Notes under the pieces: model-generated | The model's input: only the letters and a program-made list of their open reading frames with translations | Told to the model about the DNA's origin: nothing | Databases searched by the model: none | Position numbers and translations under genes: made by a program | NCBI GenBank assembly: GCA_003604985.1 | Contig: QZIW01000073.1 | Coordinates: forward strand, 1 to 52,632 | Length of the DNA: 52,632 nucleotides | Source: Ammonifex sp. | Lineage (GTDB): Bacteria > Bacillota > Desulfotomaculia > Desulfotomaculales > Ammonificaceae | Direction of reading: 5' to 3' | Part shown: positions 32,873 to 42,134 of the stretch, one piece after another | Numbering within the stretch: the first letter of the stretch is position 1 | Layout of the letters: every line of letters starts with the position of its first letter

Positions 32873-33118
32873 ATGCCGCAGGTCTTTTTTGAAAACGAAC
32901 GATGCAAAGGATGCGAACTCTGCGTTACTGTATGCCCAAAAAAAATAATCGCGTTGTCCGCGGGCGAGATAAACAGCTTCGGTTTTCACCCGGCTGTTTT
33001 AACCGACGGGACCAAGTGCACCGGGTGCGGATTTTGCTTTTTAGTGTGCCCTGACCTGGCGGTTACCGTTGTAAGGGAGGAGGGCGGCAATGGAGAGAGT
33101 ACTGATGAAGGGGAATGA
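32873..33118 (+). CDS. korD: Ferredoxin-type delta subunit of 2-oxoacid:ferredoxin oxidoreductase
   Basis: This 81-residue protein has two 4Fe-4S clusters: [14 protein letters not shown] and [13 protein letters not shown]. The ATG at 32873 with SD CGGAGGAG is the real start; the track begins 43 codons upstream in noncoding sequence. It carries electrons from the oxidoreductase subunits encoded next. It overlaps korA by 29 bases, so translation is coupled. Confidence 0.93.
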   Translation: MPQVFFENERCKGCELCVTVCPKKIIALSAGEINSFGFHPAVLTDGTKCTGCGFCFLVCPDLAVTVVREEGGNGESTDEGE

Positions 33119-34154
33119 GGCTTTCGGTGAGGGAGCCGTCCGGGCCGGTTGCAGGCATTTCTTCGGCTATCCGATTACGCCTCAGAGTGAGTTGCCGCAC
33201 TACTTGGCCCGACGGCTTCCTGAGGTGGGTGGCCTTTACCTCCAGGCTGAAAGTGAAGTGGCGGCCATCAACATGGTTTATGGGGCCGCGGCGGCAGGCG
33301 CACGGGTGATGACCTCCTCCTCAAGCCCGGGGATCAGTTTGATGCAGGAAGGGATCTCCTACATTGCGTGCGCCGAGCTTCCCTGCGTGGTGGTAAACAT
33401 AATGAGGGGCGGACCCGGTCTTGGCAACATTGCACCCTCCCAGGCCGACTACTTTCAAGCGGTCAAGGGCGGTGGTCACGGTGATTACCGTTTACCCGTA
33501 CTGGCCCCCGCTTCAATCCAGGAAATAATCGACCTTATAGTCCTGGCTTTCGATCTTGCGGACAAGTACCGCAACCCGGTCATGGTTGTCGGGGACGGGA
33601 TCCTCGGGCAAATGATGGAGCCGGTAGAACTCGGTCCGGCGCCCGAAGTAACACCGCCGCCGAAGCCCTGGGCGACCACGGGAACCCTGGGACGAAAGTC
33701 ACGAAACGTTGTAAACTCACTGTATATCGAGCCCGAAGAATTGGAGAAAGTGAATCTGCGTTTGCAAGCGAAATACAAGCAGGTGGAGCAGGAGGAGAAA
33801 CGCTGGGAAGAATACCGCGCGGACGATGCGCAGGTGATTATCGTGGCCTTCGGTATGGTAGCCAGAATCGCAAAGGCCGTGGTTGACAGCATGAGAATGG
33901 CCGGAATACCGGTGGGGCTGATCAGACCCGTAACACTGTATCCCTTTCCCGACAAACCGCTTGCCGCCAGTGCTTCAGGCGCCGCGAAAGCCTTTCTGGT
34001 CGTGGAAATGAATGCGGGGCAGATGTTGGAGGACGTAAAGCTGGCGGTATGCGGCAGGAAACCGGTTCATTTTTACGGGCGCACCGGCGGCATGGTGACC
34101 TCGGTCGCCGAGGTCGAAGGCAAAGTCCGGGATATCTGGGAGGGTCTAAAGTAA
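33090..34154 (+). CDS. korA: 2-oxoacid:ferredoxin oxidoreductase alpha subunit (VorB/KorA type)
   Basis: This is the alpha subunit of a CoA-dependent oxidoreductase that decarboxylates a 2-oxoacid and reduces ferredoxin. The 354 residues open with [35 protein letters not shown], typical for this family, followed by [39 protein letters not shown] and a C-terminal domain ([22 protein letters not shown]). Sequence type fits 2-oxoglutarate or branched-chain 2-oxoisovalerate enzymes rather than pyruvate synthase; I cannot decide between those two. Gene order is delta-alpha-beta-gamma. Confidence 0.92.
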   Translation: MERVLMKGNEAFGEGAVRAGCRHFFGYPITPQSELPHYLARRLPEVGGLYLQAESEVAAINMVYGAAAAGARVMTSSSSPGISLMQEGISYIACAELPCVVVNIMRGGPGLGNIAPSQADYFQAVKGGGHGDYRLPVLAPASIQEIIDLIVLAFDLADKYRNPVMVVGDGILGQMMEPVELGPAPEVTPPPKPWATTGTLGRKSRNVVNSLYIEPEELEKVNLRLQAKYKQVEQEEKRWEEYRADDAQVIIVAFGMVARIAKAVVDSMRMAGIPVGLIRPVTLYPFPDKPLAASASGAAKAFLVVEMNAGQMLEDVKLAVCGRKPVHFYGRTGGMVTSVAEVEGKVRDIWEGLK

Positions 34155-34901
34155 ATGGCTGTTTCCACGAAACGGACGCAGGGACTGGCGGATAAACATT
34201 TTCATTACTGCCCGGGCTGCACTCATGGTATCATCCACCGTTTGGTGGCCGAAGCGATAGAGGAACTGGGCGTACTGGAGAAGACCGTGGGCGTCTGCCC
34301 GGTAGGGTGTGCCGTCTTTGCGTACGATTATTTTAATTGTGACATGATAGAAGCCGCTCACGGGCGAGCGCCGGCGGTTGCCACCGGTGTAAAACGGGTG
34401 CTCCCGGAAAGCGTCGTCTTTACCTATCAGGGCGACGGGGATCTCGCAGCAATCGGCACCGCGGAAACGGTCCATGCGGCCGCGCGCGGCGAGAGGATAA
34501 CGACCATTTTCGTCAATAATGCCGTTTACGGCATGACGGGCGGGCAAATGGCCCCCACCACGCTGCTGGGCCAAAAAACAACCACGACGCCGTTCGGCCG
34601 GCAGTCGTCGGTTGCCGGATATCCTTTAAAGGTTTCGGAAATGGTCGCTACCATCGATGGAGCGGCTTATGTCACCCGCGTCGCCGTAAACTCACCCAAG
34701 AACATCTTGCGTGCCAAAAAGGCAATCTTGAAGGCCTTTAACGTCCAACTCAAGGGTTTGGGTTTTTCCCTGGTAGAAGTCCTGTCCACCTGCCCCACAA
34801 ACTGGGGGTTAAGCCCGCCTGAGGCGCTGCGCTGGGTGAAAGAAAAGATGATTCCGGTCTACCCCTTGGGCGACTTTAAAGTGCCGGAGGATGAAGTCTG
34901 A
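34155..34901 (+). CDS. korB: 2-oxoacid:ferredoxin oxidoreductase beta subunit (thiamine diphosphate-binding)
   Basis: This is the TPP-binding beta subunit, 248 residues. It begins with [18 protein letters not shown], contains [23 protein letters not shown] (TPP and Mg binding) and [19 protein letters not shown], and has no separate ferredoxin domain. It starts right after the korA stop and its stop overlaps the korC start by one base (TGATG). Confidence 0.94.
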   Translation: MAVSTKRTQGLADKHFHYCPGCTHGIIHRLVAEAIEELGVLEKTVGVCPVGCAVFAYDYFNCDMIEAAHGRAPAVATGVKRVLPESVVFTYQGDGDLAAIGTAETVHAAARGERITTIFVNNAVYGMTGGQMAPTTLLGQKTTTTPFGRQSSVAGYPLKVSEMVATIDGAAYVTRVAVNSPKNILRAKKAILKAFNVQLKGLGFSLVEVLSTCPTNWGLSPPEALRWVKEKMIPVYPLGDFKVPEDEV

Positions 34902-35467
34902 TGTTAGAAGCGGTTCTCCTTGCCGGTTTTGGCGGTCAGGGCATACTATCTACCGGCATGTTGTTGTCTTATGCGGGGATGGAAGAAGGGTTACACGTAT
35001 CCTGGATTCCTTCCTACGGCCCGGAGATGCGGGGGGGAACCGCAAACTGCGCGGTTACCGTGTCCGATGCGCCGATTAGTTCACCGTTGGTTACGGAGCC
35101 GACGACGCTTATCGCGATGAACCTCCCTTCATTGGAAAAATACGAAACCTCGGTTAGACCGGGCGGGCTTATACTTTACAACGCCTCCCTTATATACCGG
35201 TTGCCTGAGCGGCAGGACGCAAGGGTTCTCGGCGTAAAAGCCAATGAAGTAGCCGAAAGCATCGGCAATATTCGCGTAGCCGCCAACGTGATGTTGGGCG
35301 CATTCATCGAGGTTTCGCAAGCGATTTCCCTTAAGAGCGCTCTCGAAGCGCTGACTAAAGTGCTGCCGCCGCACAGACACAAGCTTATTCCTGCGAACCA
35401 GAAAGCGTTGCAGGAAGGAGCCAGGATCGCCCGCGAAGCGGGCTTGGTGAATAGCGTCAACCATTAA
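34901..35467 (+). CDS. korC: 2-oxoacid:ferredoxin oxidoreductase gamma subunit
   Basis: This gamma subunit of 188 residues begins [27 protein letters not shown], the family signature, then [32 protein letters not shown]. It closes the korDABC operon and completes the four-subunit enzyme. Low-potential ferredoxin reduction of this kind is expected only in strict anaerobes or microaerophiles. Confidence 0.94.
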   Translation: MLEAVLLAGFGGQGILSTGMLLSYAGMEEGLHVSWIPSYGPEMRGGTANCAVTVSDAPISSPLVTEPTTLIAMNLPSLEKYETSVRPGGLILYNASLIYRLPERQDARVLGVKANEVAESIGNIRVAANVMLGAFIEVSQAISLKSALEALTKVLPPHRHKLIPANQKALQEGARIAREAGLVNSVNH

Positions 35468-35564
35468 CCTTGAACGTTTAGTGCTCGAGAACGAGCCTTA
35501 AAAAAGGCAGCCTAAACCTTAGCCATTGATTCGGTGGTGCTCCAACCCATTACCGGAGGGCCAG

Positions 35565-36698
35565 ATGCGGGGGTTTACTTTGATTCAGACTGAAAGACTG
35601 CTGCACGAGTTTTTGGAATTGGTTAAAATAGACAGCGTTTCCGGGCAGGAAAGGTCAATCTGTGACGCTTTAAAAGGTAGGCTTGCCGCCCTTGGCTTAA
35701 CCGTGTATGAAGATAACGCCGGCGGGGCGATGCCCGAAGCAACGGGGAATATCGTCGCCCGCCTTGACGGTCCGCAATCAGGGCCGCGTCTTTTATTTTG
35801 CGCGCACATGGACACGGTTGAACCGGGAAGGGGGATAAAACCGGTAGTAGGAGCCGAGGGCACGGTTACTTCGGAGGGTGAAACCATCCTTGGCGCGGAC
35901 GACAAAGCGGGGATCGCCGCCATCCTGGAGTCTTTAAGAATAGTTATTGATGAAAAAATACCGCACGGCGGCATAACGGTGGCCTTTACCGTCCGTGAAG
36001 AGACGGGCTTAATCGGCGCCAGATCCCTGGACCCGTCCCTTAAGGCAACTTACGGGTTTGTACTCGATGCGACGGGTCCCCCGGGAGACATTGTGGTCCG
36101 CGCGCCTTCCCAGGATAAAATAGCGGCAACGGTGCACGGCCGGGCGGCGCACGCCGGGGTCAACCCGGAGGCGGGGATCAACGCCATTTACGTTGCGGCC
36201 CGCGCTATTGCGGCCATGAATCTGGGCCGGATTGACGCGGAGACTACCGCCAATATAGGCGTAATCAGCGGTGGGAAAGCGATAAACATAGTACCCGACA
36301 CTGTTTACCTGGAAGGAGAGGTCAGGAGTCTTAAAAAGGAGAAACGAGCGGAGCATACCGCCCTTCTTTGTGGGATAATCGAAAATACGGCCCGGGAAGC
36401 AGGGACTCGTGCCGAGATTTACACTGAACTGCTTTACGACGGTTTTGACCTTCAGGAAAAAGCCCCCGTGGTGCAGGTTGCAGTTCACGCAGCCATCCGT
36501 TGCGGCTTGGCACCTTCACTGACTCAGAGTGGCGGGGGCAGCGATGCGAATATCCTGAACGCCCGCGGCATCCCGACGGTCAATCTGGCCACCGGAATGG
36601 AAAACGTTCATACCACCAGGGAGAGAATCAGGGTGGTCGATATGGTGGACCTTACCCGCCTGGTTATCGAAATCACGAGGTCTGCGGGGATGTTTTAA
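35565..36698 (+). CDS. M20 family peptidase, peptidase T-like (YqjE type)
   Basis: This zinc-dependent aminopeptidase-type enzyme has 377 residues. The ATG at 35565 with SD CCGGAGGG is used rather than the track GTG at 35526. Metal and catalytic segments are LLFCAHMDTVEPG, LGADDKAGIAAILES, FTVREETGLIGA (the catalytic Glu), YGFVLDATGPPGDIV and a lid domain with GRAAHAGVNPEAGINAI, closed by NLATGMENVHTTRE. It resembles the Bacillus YqjE/PepT-like group; the natural peptide is unknown. Confidence 0.9.
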   Translation: MRGFTLIQTERLLHEFLELVKIDSVSGQERSICDALKGRLAALGLTVYEDNAGGAMPEATGNIVARLDGPQSGPRLLFCAHMDTVEPGRGIKPVVGAEGTVTSEGETILGADDKAGIAAILESLRIVIDEKIPHGGITVAFTVREETGLIGARSLDPSLKATYGFVLDATGPPGDIVVRAPSQDKIAATVHGRAAHAGVNPEAGINAIYVAARAIAAMNLGRIDAETTANIGVISGGKAINIVPDTVYLEGEVRSLKKEKRAEHTALLCGIIENTAREAGTRAEIYTELLYDGFDLQEKAPVVQVAVHAAIRCGLAPSLTQSGGGSDANILNARGIPTVNLATGMENVHTTRERIRVVDMVDLTRLVIEITRSAGMF

Positions 36699-36723
36699 AT
36701 ATTATCGTGGAGGATAAGTAGCC

Positions 36724-37551
36724 TTGCGTTTCATTAAAATGCATGGTTTGGGTAATGACTTCGTGGTAGTCGTAGAGAGTAAAGTCTCACCTGACGCTGC
36801 AGATTTCGCACGGCGCGTCTGCGACCGTCATTTCGGCGTCGGCGCAGATGGGCTGGTGTACATACTTCCTTCTGATACGGCTGACCTCCGGATGCGCGTC
36901 TTTAATCCGGACGGGTCGGAGGCCGAAATGTGCGGCAACGCCATCCGTTGTGTGGCAAAATATGCTTACGAGAGCGGCATGTCAAAAAGAGAACAACTTC
37001 GGGTGGAAACAGGCGCGGGTGTCCTCATACCACGCCTGGAGATTGAAGACGGTAAGGTAATCCAAATAGAGGTGGACATGGGAGAGCCGATTTTTGAGCG
37101 AGGTTTGATTCCCATCGCCGGACCGCCGGGACGCGTTGTTGCGGAACCTTTGGCCGTTGACGACGGAATGTTTGAAATAACCGCGGTGTCTTTCGGCAAC
37201 CCTCACTGCGTAATCTTTGTACCGGACGTCTCGGCCGTGAAACTTGACGTGACCGGTCCCAAAATCGAACGTAACCCTGCCTTTCCTAAACGTACGAACG
37301 TAGAGTTCGTCCAGGTGCTGGAGCGGGACGCCCTACGCGTGCGGGTCTGGGAACGGGGAGCGGGCGAAACCTTAGCCTGCGGCACCGGGGCCTGCGCGAC
37401 CGCGGTAGCCTCCTTTTTGAACGGCCTGACCGACCGCAAAGTAACGGTAAGCCTGCCGGGCGGGGACATTTTAGTTACATGGGCCGACGACAACCACGTT
37501 TACATGACCGGACCCGCCGCAGAAGTTTTCCGCGGCGACTGGCCAAGCTGA
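36724..37551 (+). CDS. dapF: Diaminopimelate epimerase
   Basis: DapF converts LL- to meso-diaminopimelate for lysine and peptidoglycan. The 275 residues start [16 protein letters not shown] and contain the two active-site cysteines: [17 protein letters not shown] and [17 protein letters not shown]. The start is a TTG behind GGAGG. It is followed 19 bases later by dapL, the enzyme that makes its substrate. Confidence 0.97.
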   Translation: MRFIKMHGLGNDFVVVVESKVSPDAADFARRVCDRHFGVGADGLVYILPSDTADLRMRVFNPDGSEAEMCGNAIRCVAKYAYESGMSKREQLRVETGAGVLIPRLEIEDGKVIQIEVDMGEPIFERGLIPIAGPPGRVVAEPLAVDDGMFEITAVSFGNPHCVIFVPDVSAVKLDVTGPKIERNPAFPKRTNVEFVQVLERDALRVRVWERGAGETLACGTGACATAVASFLNGLTDRKVTVSLPGGDILVTWADDNHVYMTGPAAEVFRGDWPS

Positions 37552-37570
37552 AAAAGAGGAGGCGTTTGCA

Positions 37571-38746
37571 TTGACGGACATCGCCAGAAGAGTTCAAAAC
37601 CTGCCCCCTTACTTATTCGCGAGGATCGAACAACTGATTGAGCAGAAAAAGAGTGAAGGCGTTGACGTGATCAGCCTTGGCATAGGGGACCCGGACGAAC
37701 CGACGCCTGAGCACATTTGCCGGGAAGCGGCGCGGCAAATCAACGTTCGTGAGAACCACCAGTACCCTTCTTCCGCCGGCATGTTGGCCTATCGAAGCGC
37801 GGTTGCCGACTGGTATGCCCGGCGCTTTGGCGTTTGGGTTGACCCCAAGAACGAAGTGGTCTCCCTGATCGGCTCCAAGGAGGGCATCGCCCATATTTCC
37901 TGGTGTTTCGTAGACCCCGGGGACACGGTCTTGGTGCCGGACCCGGGCTATCCGGTTTACGCCGGCGGAACTATCCTGGCCGGGGGAAACATCCATTGCC
38001 TGCCCCTTTTGCCTGAGAACGATTATTTGCCCCGCCTTGAGGACATCCCGTCGGACACGGCGAGAAAAGCGAAAATTCTTTTTTTGAACTACCCGAACAA
38101 CCCTACCGCAGCGGTTACCCGGGAGGGCTTTTTCGACGAAGTGGTGCGGTTCGCCCGGGAATACGACATACTTGTTTGCCATGATGCAGCTTACATCGAC
38201 GTCTCGTTTGAAGGTTATCGTCCACCCAGTTTCTTGGAAATCCAGGGGGCAAAAGAAGTCGGCATAGAATTCGGTTCTGTTTCGAAACCTTACAACATGA
38301 CGGGCTGGCGGTGCGGTTGGGCGGTCGGCAACAAACATGCCATAGAAGTCCTGGGTCGGCTTAAGTCCAACATCGACTCTGGTGTGTTCCAGGCGGTCCA
38401 GTACGCGGCAATCGCCGGGTTGAACGGCAGTCAGCAATGTGTGTCGAGAATCAACGGCGTTTACCGGAAAAGAAGGGATATGGCCCTGGCCGCCCTTGGC
38501 GAAATAGGCTGGGACATAACACCTACCAAAGCAACTTTTTACCTCTGGTTAAAGGTACCGAAGGGTTTCACCTCTGAATCGTTCGCGGAGCACCTGATCG
38601 ACAGGGCGGGGGTCGTCGTAACCCCCGGTACGGGGTACGGAAATTACGGCGCGGGTTATTTCAGGATATCACTGACCCTGTCTGACGCGTTGCTACAGGA
38701 GGCCCTTAAAAGGTTGAAAAGTACGCTCGGTAGAGTATCCTTTTGA
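37571..38746 (+). CDS. dapL: LL-diaminopimelate aminotransferase
   Basis: DapL makes LL-diaminopimelate from tetrahydrodipicolinate in one PLP-dependent step with glutamate, bypassing succinylated or acetylated intermediates. The 391 residues carry [31 protein letters not shown], the PLP Lys in [22 protein letters not shown] and [14 protein letters not shown]. Position next to dapF strongly supports this over a general aminotransferase. A TTG start follows the SD GAGGAGG. Confidence 0.92.
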   Translation: MTDIARRVQNLPPYLFARIEQLIEQKKSEGVDVISLGIGDPDEPTPEHICREAARQINVRENHQYPSSAGMLAYRSAVADWYARRFGVWVDPKNEVVSLIGSKEGIAHISWCFVDPGDTVLVPDPGYPVYAGGTILAGGNIHCLPLLPENDYLPRLEDIPSDTARKAKILFLNYPNNPTAAVTREGFFDEVVRFAREYDILVCHDAAYIDVSFEGYRPPSFLEIQGAKEVGIEFGSVSKPYNMTGWRCGWAVGNKHAIEVLGRLKSNIDSGVFQAVQYAAIAGLNGSQQCVSRINGVYRKRRDMALAALGEIGWDITPTKATFYLWLKVPKGFTSESFAEHLIDRAGVVVTPGTGYGNYGAGYFRISLTLSDALLQEALKRLKSTLGRVSF

Positions 38747-38832
38747 CAGATCGCCTCCAAAACGACGGTTATACTGATGGGAACCGGTTTACGAAAACAA
38801 CTTAATAATTTGTTCAAGGGGAGAAGAACTTA

Positions 38833-40020
38833 GTGCGCCTTTCAAGCCGTGCAATGGGAATCAGCCCTTCACCGACTCTGGCGGTCGATGCCCGAGCGAA
38901 AGAACTTGCGTCAGCCGGGGAGCGGATTATCAATTTCGGTGTAGGGGAACCGGACTTCGACACGCCTGAAAATATTAAAGAGGCAGCAGCGCAAGCCATG
39001 TCCCGGGGGATGACCAAGTACACACCGGTTCCCGGAATTTTAGAGCTGAGAAAAGCAATCTGTGAAAAACTCTTCAAGGATAACGGCCTGGAGTACCAGC
39101 CCGGGGAAATCGTGGTTTCGTGCGGCGCCAAGCACTCTCTTTACAACGCGATCCAGGTACTGGTCGAAGAGGGGGACGAGGTAATAGTACCTGCCCCGTA
39201 TTGGGTCACTTATGTGGAGCAGATTAAACTGGCAGGCGCAAAACCGGTGGTAATCCAAACACGCCCGGAAAATGGCTTTAAAATATTGCCGGAAGACATC
39301 GTGCAAGCGCTGAGTCCCGATACCCGCCTTCTAATCCTCAACACACCCTCAAACCCTACCGGAAGCGTCTACACCGTTGCAGAAATTAAGGCTCTCGCAG
39401 AGGTGCTGATAACGGCCGGAATCTGGGTGCTGTCGGATGAGATTTACGAGAAACTGATTTACGACGGCGCCCGGCATACCAGCATAGCCGCTGTCAGCCC
39501 TGAGATCAAGGAAAGGACCATCGTCGTAAACGGCGTTTCCAAAGCTTACGCCATGACCGGTTGGCGCATAGGTTACGCCGCGGCGCCGGCCGGGGTTGCC
39601 AAAGCGATGACCGGCCTCCAGAGCCACTGTACCTCGAACCCGGATTCAATCGCACAGGCTGCGGCTTTAGAGGCACTTCGTGGCCCGCAGCAGAGTCTGT
39701 CGACGATGGTTGCGGCTTTTGCCGAACGCCGCGAGTACATCCTTCAAAGACTCGACCAGGTACCCGGCATCAAATGCGGCAGGCCCGGCGGGGCTTTCTA
39801 TGTGTTCCCCGATGTTTCGGCGTACTTCGGCCGGAGACTCAACCATACGACGGTTGCCAGCGGCACCGATTTGGCCGCCCTCCTGCTGGAAGAAGCAAAA
39901 GTCGCCGTTGTACCCGGAGCGGCCTTCGGTGACGATAGGTTCGTAAGAATTTCCTACGCGACCTCCTTCGAAAACATAAAGGAAGGCCTTAATCGCATAG
40001 CCACGGTACTTTGCGGGTAA
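38833..40020 (+). CDS. aspB: Class I PLP aminotransferase, aspartate aminotransferase type
   Basis: This 395-residue aminotransferase interconverts aspartate and oxaloacetate with glutamate and 2-oxoglutarate. It begins SRAMGISPSPTLAVDARAKELASAG, the typical AspB opening, with INFGVGEPDFDTPENIKEAA, LNTPSNPTGSVYT, the PLP Lys in VNGVSKAYAMTGWRIGYAAAP and SYATSFENIKEGL. The start is GTG with AAGGGGAG. Aspartate feeds the lysine pathway of the two preceding genes. Exact substrate range cannot be read from the sequence. Confidence 0.9.
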   Translation: MRLSSRAMGISPSPTLAVDARAKELASAGERIINFGVGEPDFDTPENIKEAAAQAMSRGMTKYTPVPGILELRKAICEKLFKDNGLEYQPGEIVVSCGAKHSLYNAIQVLVEEGDEVIVPAPYWVTYVEQIKLAGAKPVVIQTRPENGFKILPEDIVQALSPDTRLLILNTPSNPTGSVYTVAEIKALAEVLITAGIWVLSDEIYEKLIYDGARHTSIAAVSPEIKERTIVVNGVSKAYAMTGWRIGYAAAPAGVAKAMTGLQSHCTSNPDSIAQAAALEALRGPQQSLSTMVAAFAERREYILQRLDQVPGIKCGRPGGAFYVFPDVSAYFGRRLNHTTVASGTDLAALLLEEAKVAVVPGAAFGDDRFVRISYATSFENIKEGLNRIATVLCG

Positions 40021-40085
40021 GATCGCCGGTCGGTCGGCCCCTCCACCGTTTAGGGCTTTAAACTCACCTTTTCCGGGCTGTGCTG

Positions 40086-40110
40086 AAAAAAACCAACCCA
40101 AATGGGTTGG
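40086..40110 (-). terminator. Intrinsic terminator of the cysteine-rich gene cluster
   Basis: On the minus strand CCAACCC pairs with GGGTTGG around an ATTT loop and is followed by TTTTTTT. A second hairpin (40177-40198, GGGG...CCCC) lies between it and the stop codon at 40209. This also separates the cluster from aspB. Confidence 0.85.
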
Positions 40111-40208
40111 AAGAGCGTTAAGAGCGACTTAAATGGTAAAGACGTGAAAATCAGTGGCCGAAAAATTACGCTTGGCGGGGTCAGCGCTGTCTGGCCCCTC
40201 CTTTCCAG

Positions 40209-40784
40209 TTACGCCTCCGGATCAGGAGGAGTGCACTGGGGCGGGAACAGCACCGGCGGACATACCAGCGGCGGCGCCGGTGAAACCTGTTCGCATTTTG
40301 CAGGCACGCAGAAGCCGAAGGTCGGCACCAACAGTTTAACCACGGCCCTGGACTGAATTATGATGCAAAGGTCAACACTGCAACATACCTGCTCTCCTAT
40401 CAATACGCACTGGCATGCTGATTCCACAACGGCGCAGTCCGTAAATGTCCCCTCGGGAGCACAGAGCACCACCGTCTTGGTAAAGTTAATTGTCTTTGTT
40501 AATTCACACAGCACGACACAATCGGGACTGATGATCGTTATTTTGATTGTTGTACTGACGGCGAAGGTTACGTTTGACCTTCCGGTTTCATCGGGGGCCG
40601 TACGGGAAATCTCGGTACAGAGCGGGGAATCGACAATCTTGCACGCGGCGATTGAACCATGCGGGAACGGGAAATGGGGACACCCGGTGACGTCAAAACA
40701 CTGCTCCCGCTCGTCGGCCTGGAAACAAAAATCGTAAACTTTAAAAGTTTCAATGCACACTACTTCGAATGCTTGGTCGCTCAT
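40209..40784 (-). CDS. Cysteine-rich protein, copy B (possible spore-surface protein)
   Basis: This 191-residue protein has 19 cysteines (10%), no signal peptide and no membrane span. Segments include EVVCIETFKVYDFCFQ, SRTAPDETGRSNVTFAVSTTIKITI, CQCVLIGEQVCCSVDLCIIIQSRAVVKLL and a proline/cysteine-rich end (LVCPPVLFPPQCTPPD). It is strongly similar to copy A, with every cysteine aligned. I do not recognise the family with certainty. Cys-rich, signal-less, beta-rich proteins in sporulators are often coat or exosporium components, which is my inference. The SD (AAGGGGGAAG) is good. A perfect dyad AACATAGTATGTT (40831-40843) and a CATAAATA sequence, similar to a mother-cell -10 element, lie upstream. 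Confidence 0.85.
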   Translation of the reverse strand: MSDQAFEVVCIETFKVYDFCFQADEREQCFDVTGCPHFPFPHGSIAACKIVDSPLCTEISRTAPDETGRSNVTFAVSTTIKITIISPDCVVLCELTKTINFTKTVVLCAPEGTFTDCAVVESACQCVLIGEQVCCSVDLCIIIQSRAVVKLLVPTFGFCVPAKCEQVSPAPPLVCPPVLFPPQCTPPDPEA

Positions 40785-41074
40785 CTATCTTCCCCCTTGG
40801 AATAAATTAATATTTATGGTTGTTTACGGTAACATAGTATGTTGCGCCAGGGTTGGTTGTGATAATTTACCGATTAAATCCGGCCTTTGGTAAAGGGGAG
40901 AAGCATTTCCTTTGAGAACCGCCGTTTCCAGGTGTCATGCTGATCAACGGAGATTTGTGCTGGAAAAGTGAAAAAGCCCATTCCGGGCAAAATGAGGCTA
41001 TCCATGGTTTTTAGTTAAAACGGTACATGGTAAATTTTTTTACCCGCACGGGGTAATGTTCTATCTTTTTTACC

Positions 41075-41278
41075 TCACCCTCCTGAAACAAAAGTGCAGT
41101 TTCTCTTCACCAAATTGTAGATGAGCATCATTGAGACTTCTGTTGGGTTATAGGTCACATACACCATCTCGCGGACTATTTTCACGTCCTTGATACCCCG
41201 TTCGTTTAGTAATTGCTCCGTTAATTCTTCCCTGTCTTTGATTCCCGTTGTAGTGATCGAAGTTGTGGAAAGATACAA
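41075..41278 (-). CDS. Small protein between the cysteine-rich paralogues
   Basis: The track ORF runs back into copy A, but the real start is probably the TTG at 41278, which has a near-perfect SD (GGAGGTGA, 5 nt away), giving 67 residues. The sequence LYLSTTSITTTGIKDREELTEQLLNERGIKDVKIVREMVYVTYNPTEV suggests a small alpha/beta fold, but I recognise no family; it has a single cysteine. It is in the same direction as the two paralogues and lies about 65 nt after copy A. Confidence 0.6.
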   Translation of the reverse strand: MYLSTTSITTTGIKDREELTEQLLNERGIKDVKIVREMVYVTYNPTEVSMMLIYNLVKRNCTFVSGG

Positions 41279-41293
41279 ATATTTCACCTCCGG

Positions 41294-41322
41294 AAAGGGG
41301 CCAGGGTTAACCCGGCCCCTTT
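41294..41322 (-). terminator. Hairpin between cysteine-rich copy A and the small ORF
   Basis: AAAGGGGCCGGG pairs with CCTGGCCCCTTT (12 bp with one G-T), 22 nt downstream of the copy A stop on the minus strand. The U tract is short (CCCCTTTCC) and an SD follows at once, so it may be a partial terminator or processing site setting relative expression. Confidence 0.5.
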
Positions 41323-41343
41323 GTATTGAGTTGACTAAGTAGC

Positions 41344-41973
41344 CTAATCTAGCGGCGTGCACTGAGGCGGGAACAGCACCGGCGGGCATACCAGCGGAGG
41401 CGCCGGTGAAACCTGTTCGCATTCCTTAGGCACGCAGAAGCCGAAGCTTGGGATTAATAGTTTTACGACCGCCCGGGACTGTATTACGATGCACAGGTCA
41501 ACGCTGCAGCAGACTTGTTCCCCGATGAGAACGCACTGACAGGCGGAATCCACTATGGCACAGTCGGTAAAGGTACCATCAGGGGCGCAGAGTACCACTG
41601 TTTTGGTAAAGTTAATGGTCTTTTTGAAAACGCAAAGGACTTCGCATTCAGGGCCGACTATTATAATCTTGATAGTCGTACTCACGGCGAAGGTTACATT
41701 CGACCTTCCTGTCTCATCTGGGGCAGTACGTGAAATCTCGGTACAGGTCGGGCTATCCACAATCTCGCAATTTGCGGTGGAACCGGCGGGGAAAGGGAAA
41801 CTCGGACAATTATCGGGCAAGTTGAAACACTGTTCGCGGCTCTCCGCCTGGAAACAAAAATCATAAACTTTAAAAGTCTCAATACAAATAACTTCAAAAT
41901 CTTTAAAATGCTTACCTTTTCCATCTTTCCCATCTTTCCAATCGTTCCACTCGATGCTCATATTGTCGCTCAT
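41344..41973 (-). CDS. Cysteine-rich protein, copy A (possible spore-surface protein)
   Basis: This 209-residue paralogue of the protein at 40209 also has 19 cysteines, all matching in order. It differs by an acidic/basic N-terminal extension (MSDNMSIEWNDWKDGKDGKGKHF). Near identity covers CTEISRTAPDETGRSNVTFA and CQCVLIGEQVCCSVDLC. The DNA of the 3' ends is also nearly identical, pointing to a recent duplication or gene conversion. The SD is AAGGAGG, 7 nt before the ATG. Upstream ACATAAATTGG again resembles a sigma-E/K -10 element. Function unknown; spore coat or exosporium is plausible. Confidence 0.85.
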   Translation of the reverse strand: MSDNMSIEWNDWKDGKDGKGKHFKDFEVICIETFKVYDFCFQAESREQCFNLPDNCPSFPFPAGSTANCEIVDSPTCTEISRTAPDETGRSNVTFAVSTTIKIIIVGPECEVLCVFKKTINFTKTVVLCAPDGTFTDCAIVDSACQCVLIGEQVCCSVDLCIVIQSRAVVKLLIPSFGFCVPKECEQVSPAPPLVCPPVLFPPQCTPLD

Positions 41974-42081
41974 AACGCAACCTCCTTGGAAATATATTTA
42001 TTTTTTGGCTCTGTTTGATACCAATTTATGTTGGTTTAACGCCGGTTGTGCCAAATTACAGGAAAAAATTGCAACCCGGTC

Positions 42082-42111
42082 TTAACAAAAAACAGGCCCG
42101 GTTAGTATTAT
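42082..42111 (+). promoter_or_regulatory. Predicted promoter of the unknown gene at 42135
   Basis: TTAACA (-35, 5 of 6) and TATTAT (-10, 5 of 6) with an 18-bp spacer. The start near 42118 leaves a leader of about 17 nt before the GTG. Confidence 0.5.
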
Positions 42112-42134
42112 GGGTTTAGTTGGAGGTGACTAAA

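Noticed and set aside
38742-38790. Promoter TTGACA ... TATACT between dapL and aspB
   Set aside because: Both boxes look good, but the spacer is 21 bp, too long for sigma-A.
40360-41866. Plus-strand ORFs of 125 and 103 residues that resemble each other
   Set aside because: They are antisense to the two cysteine-rich paralogues; their similarity is a by-product of the duplication.
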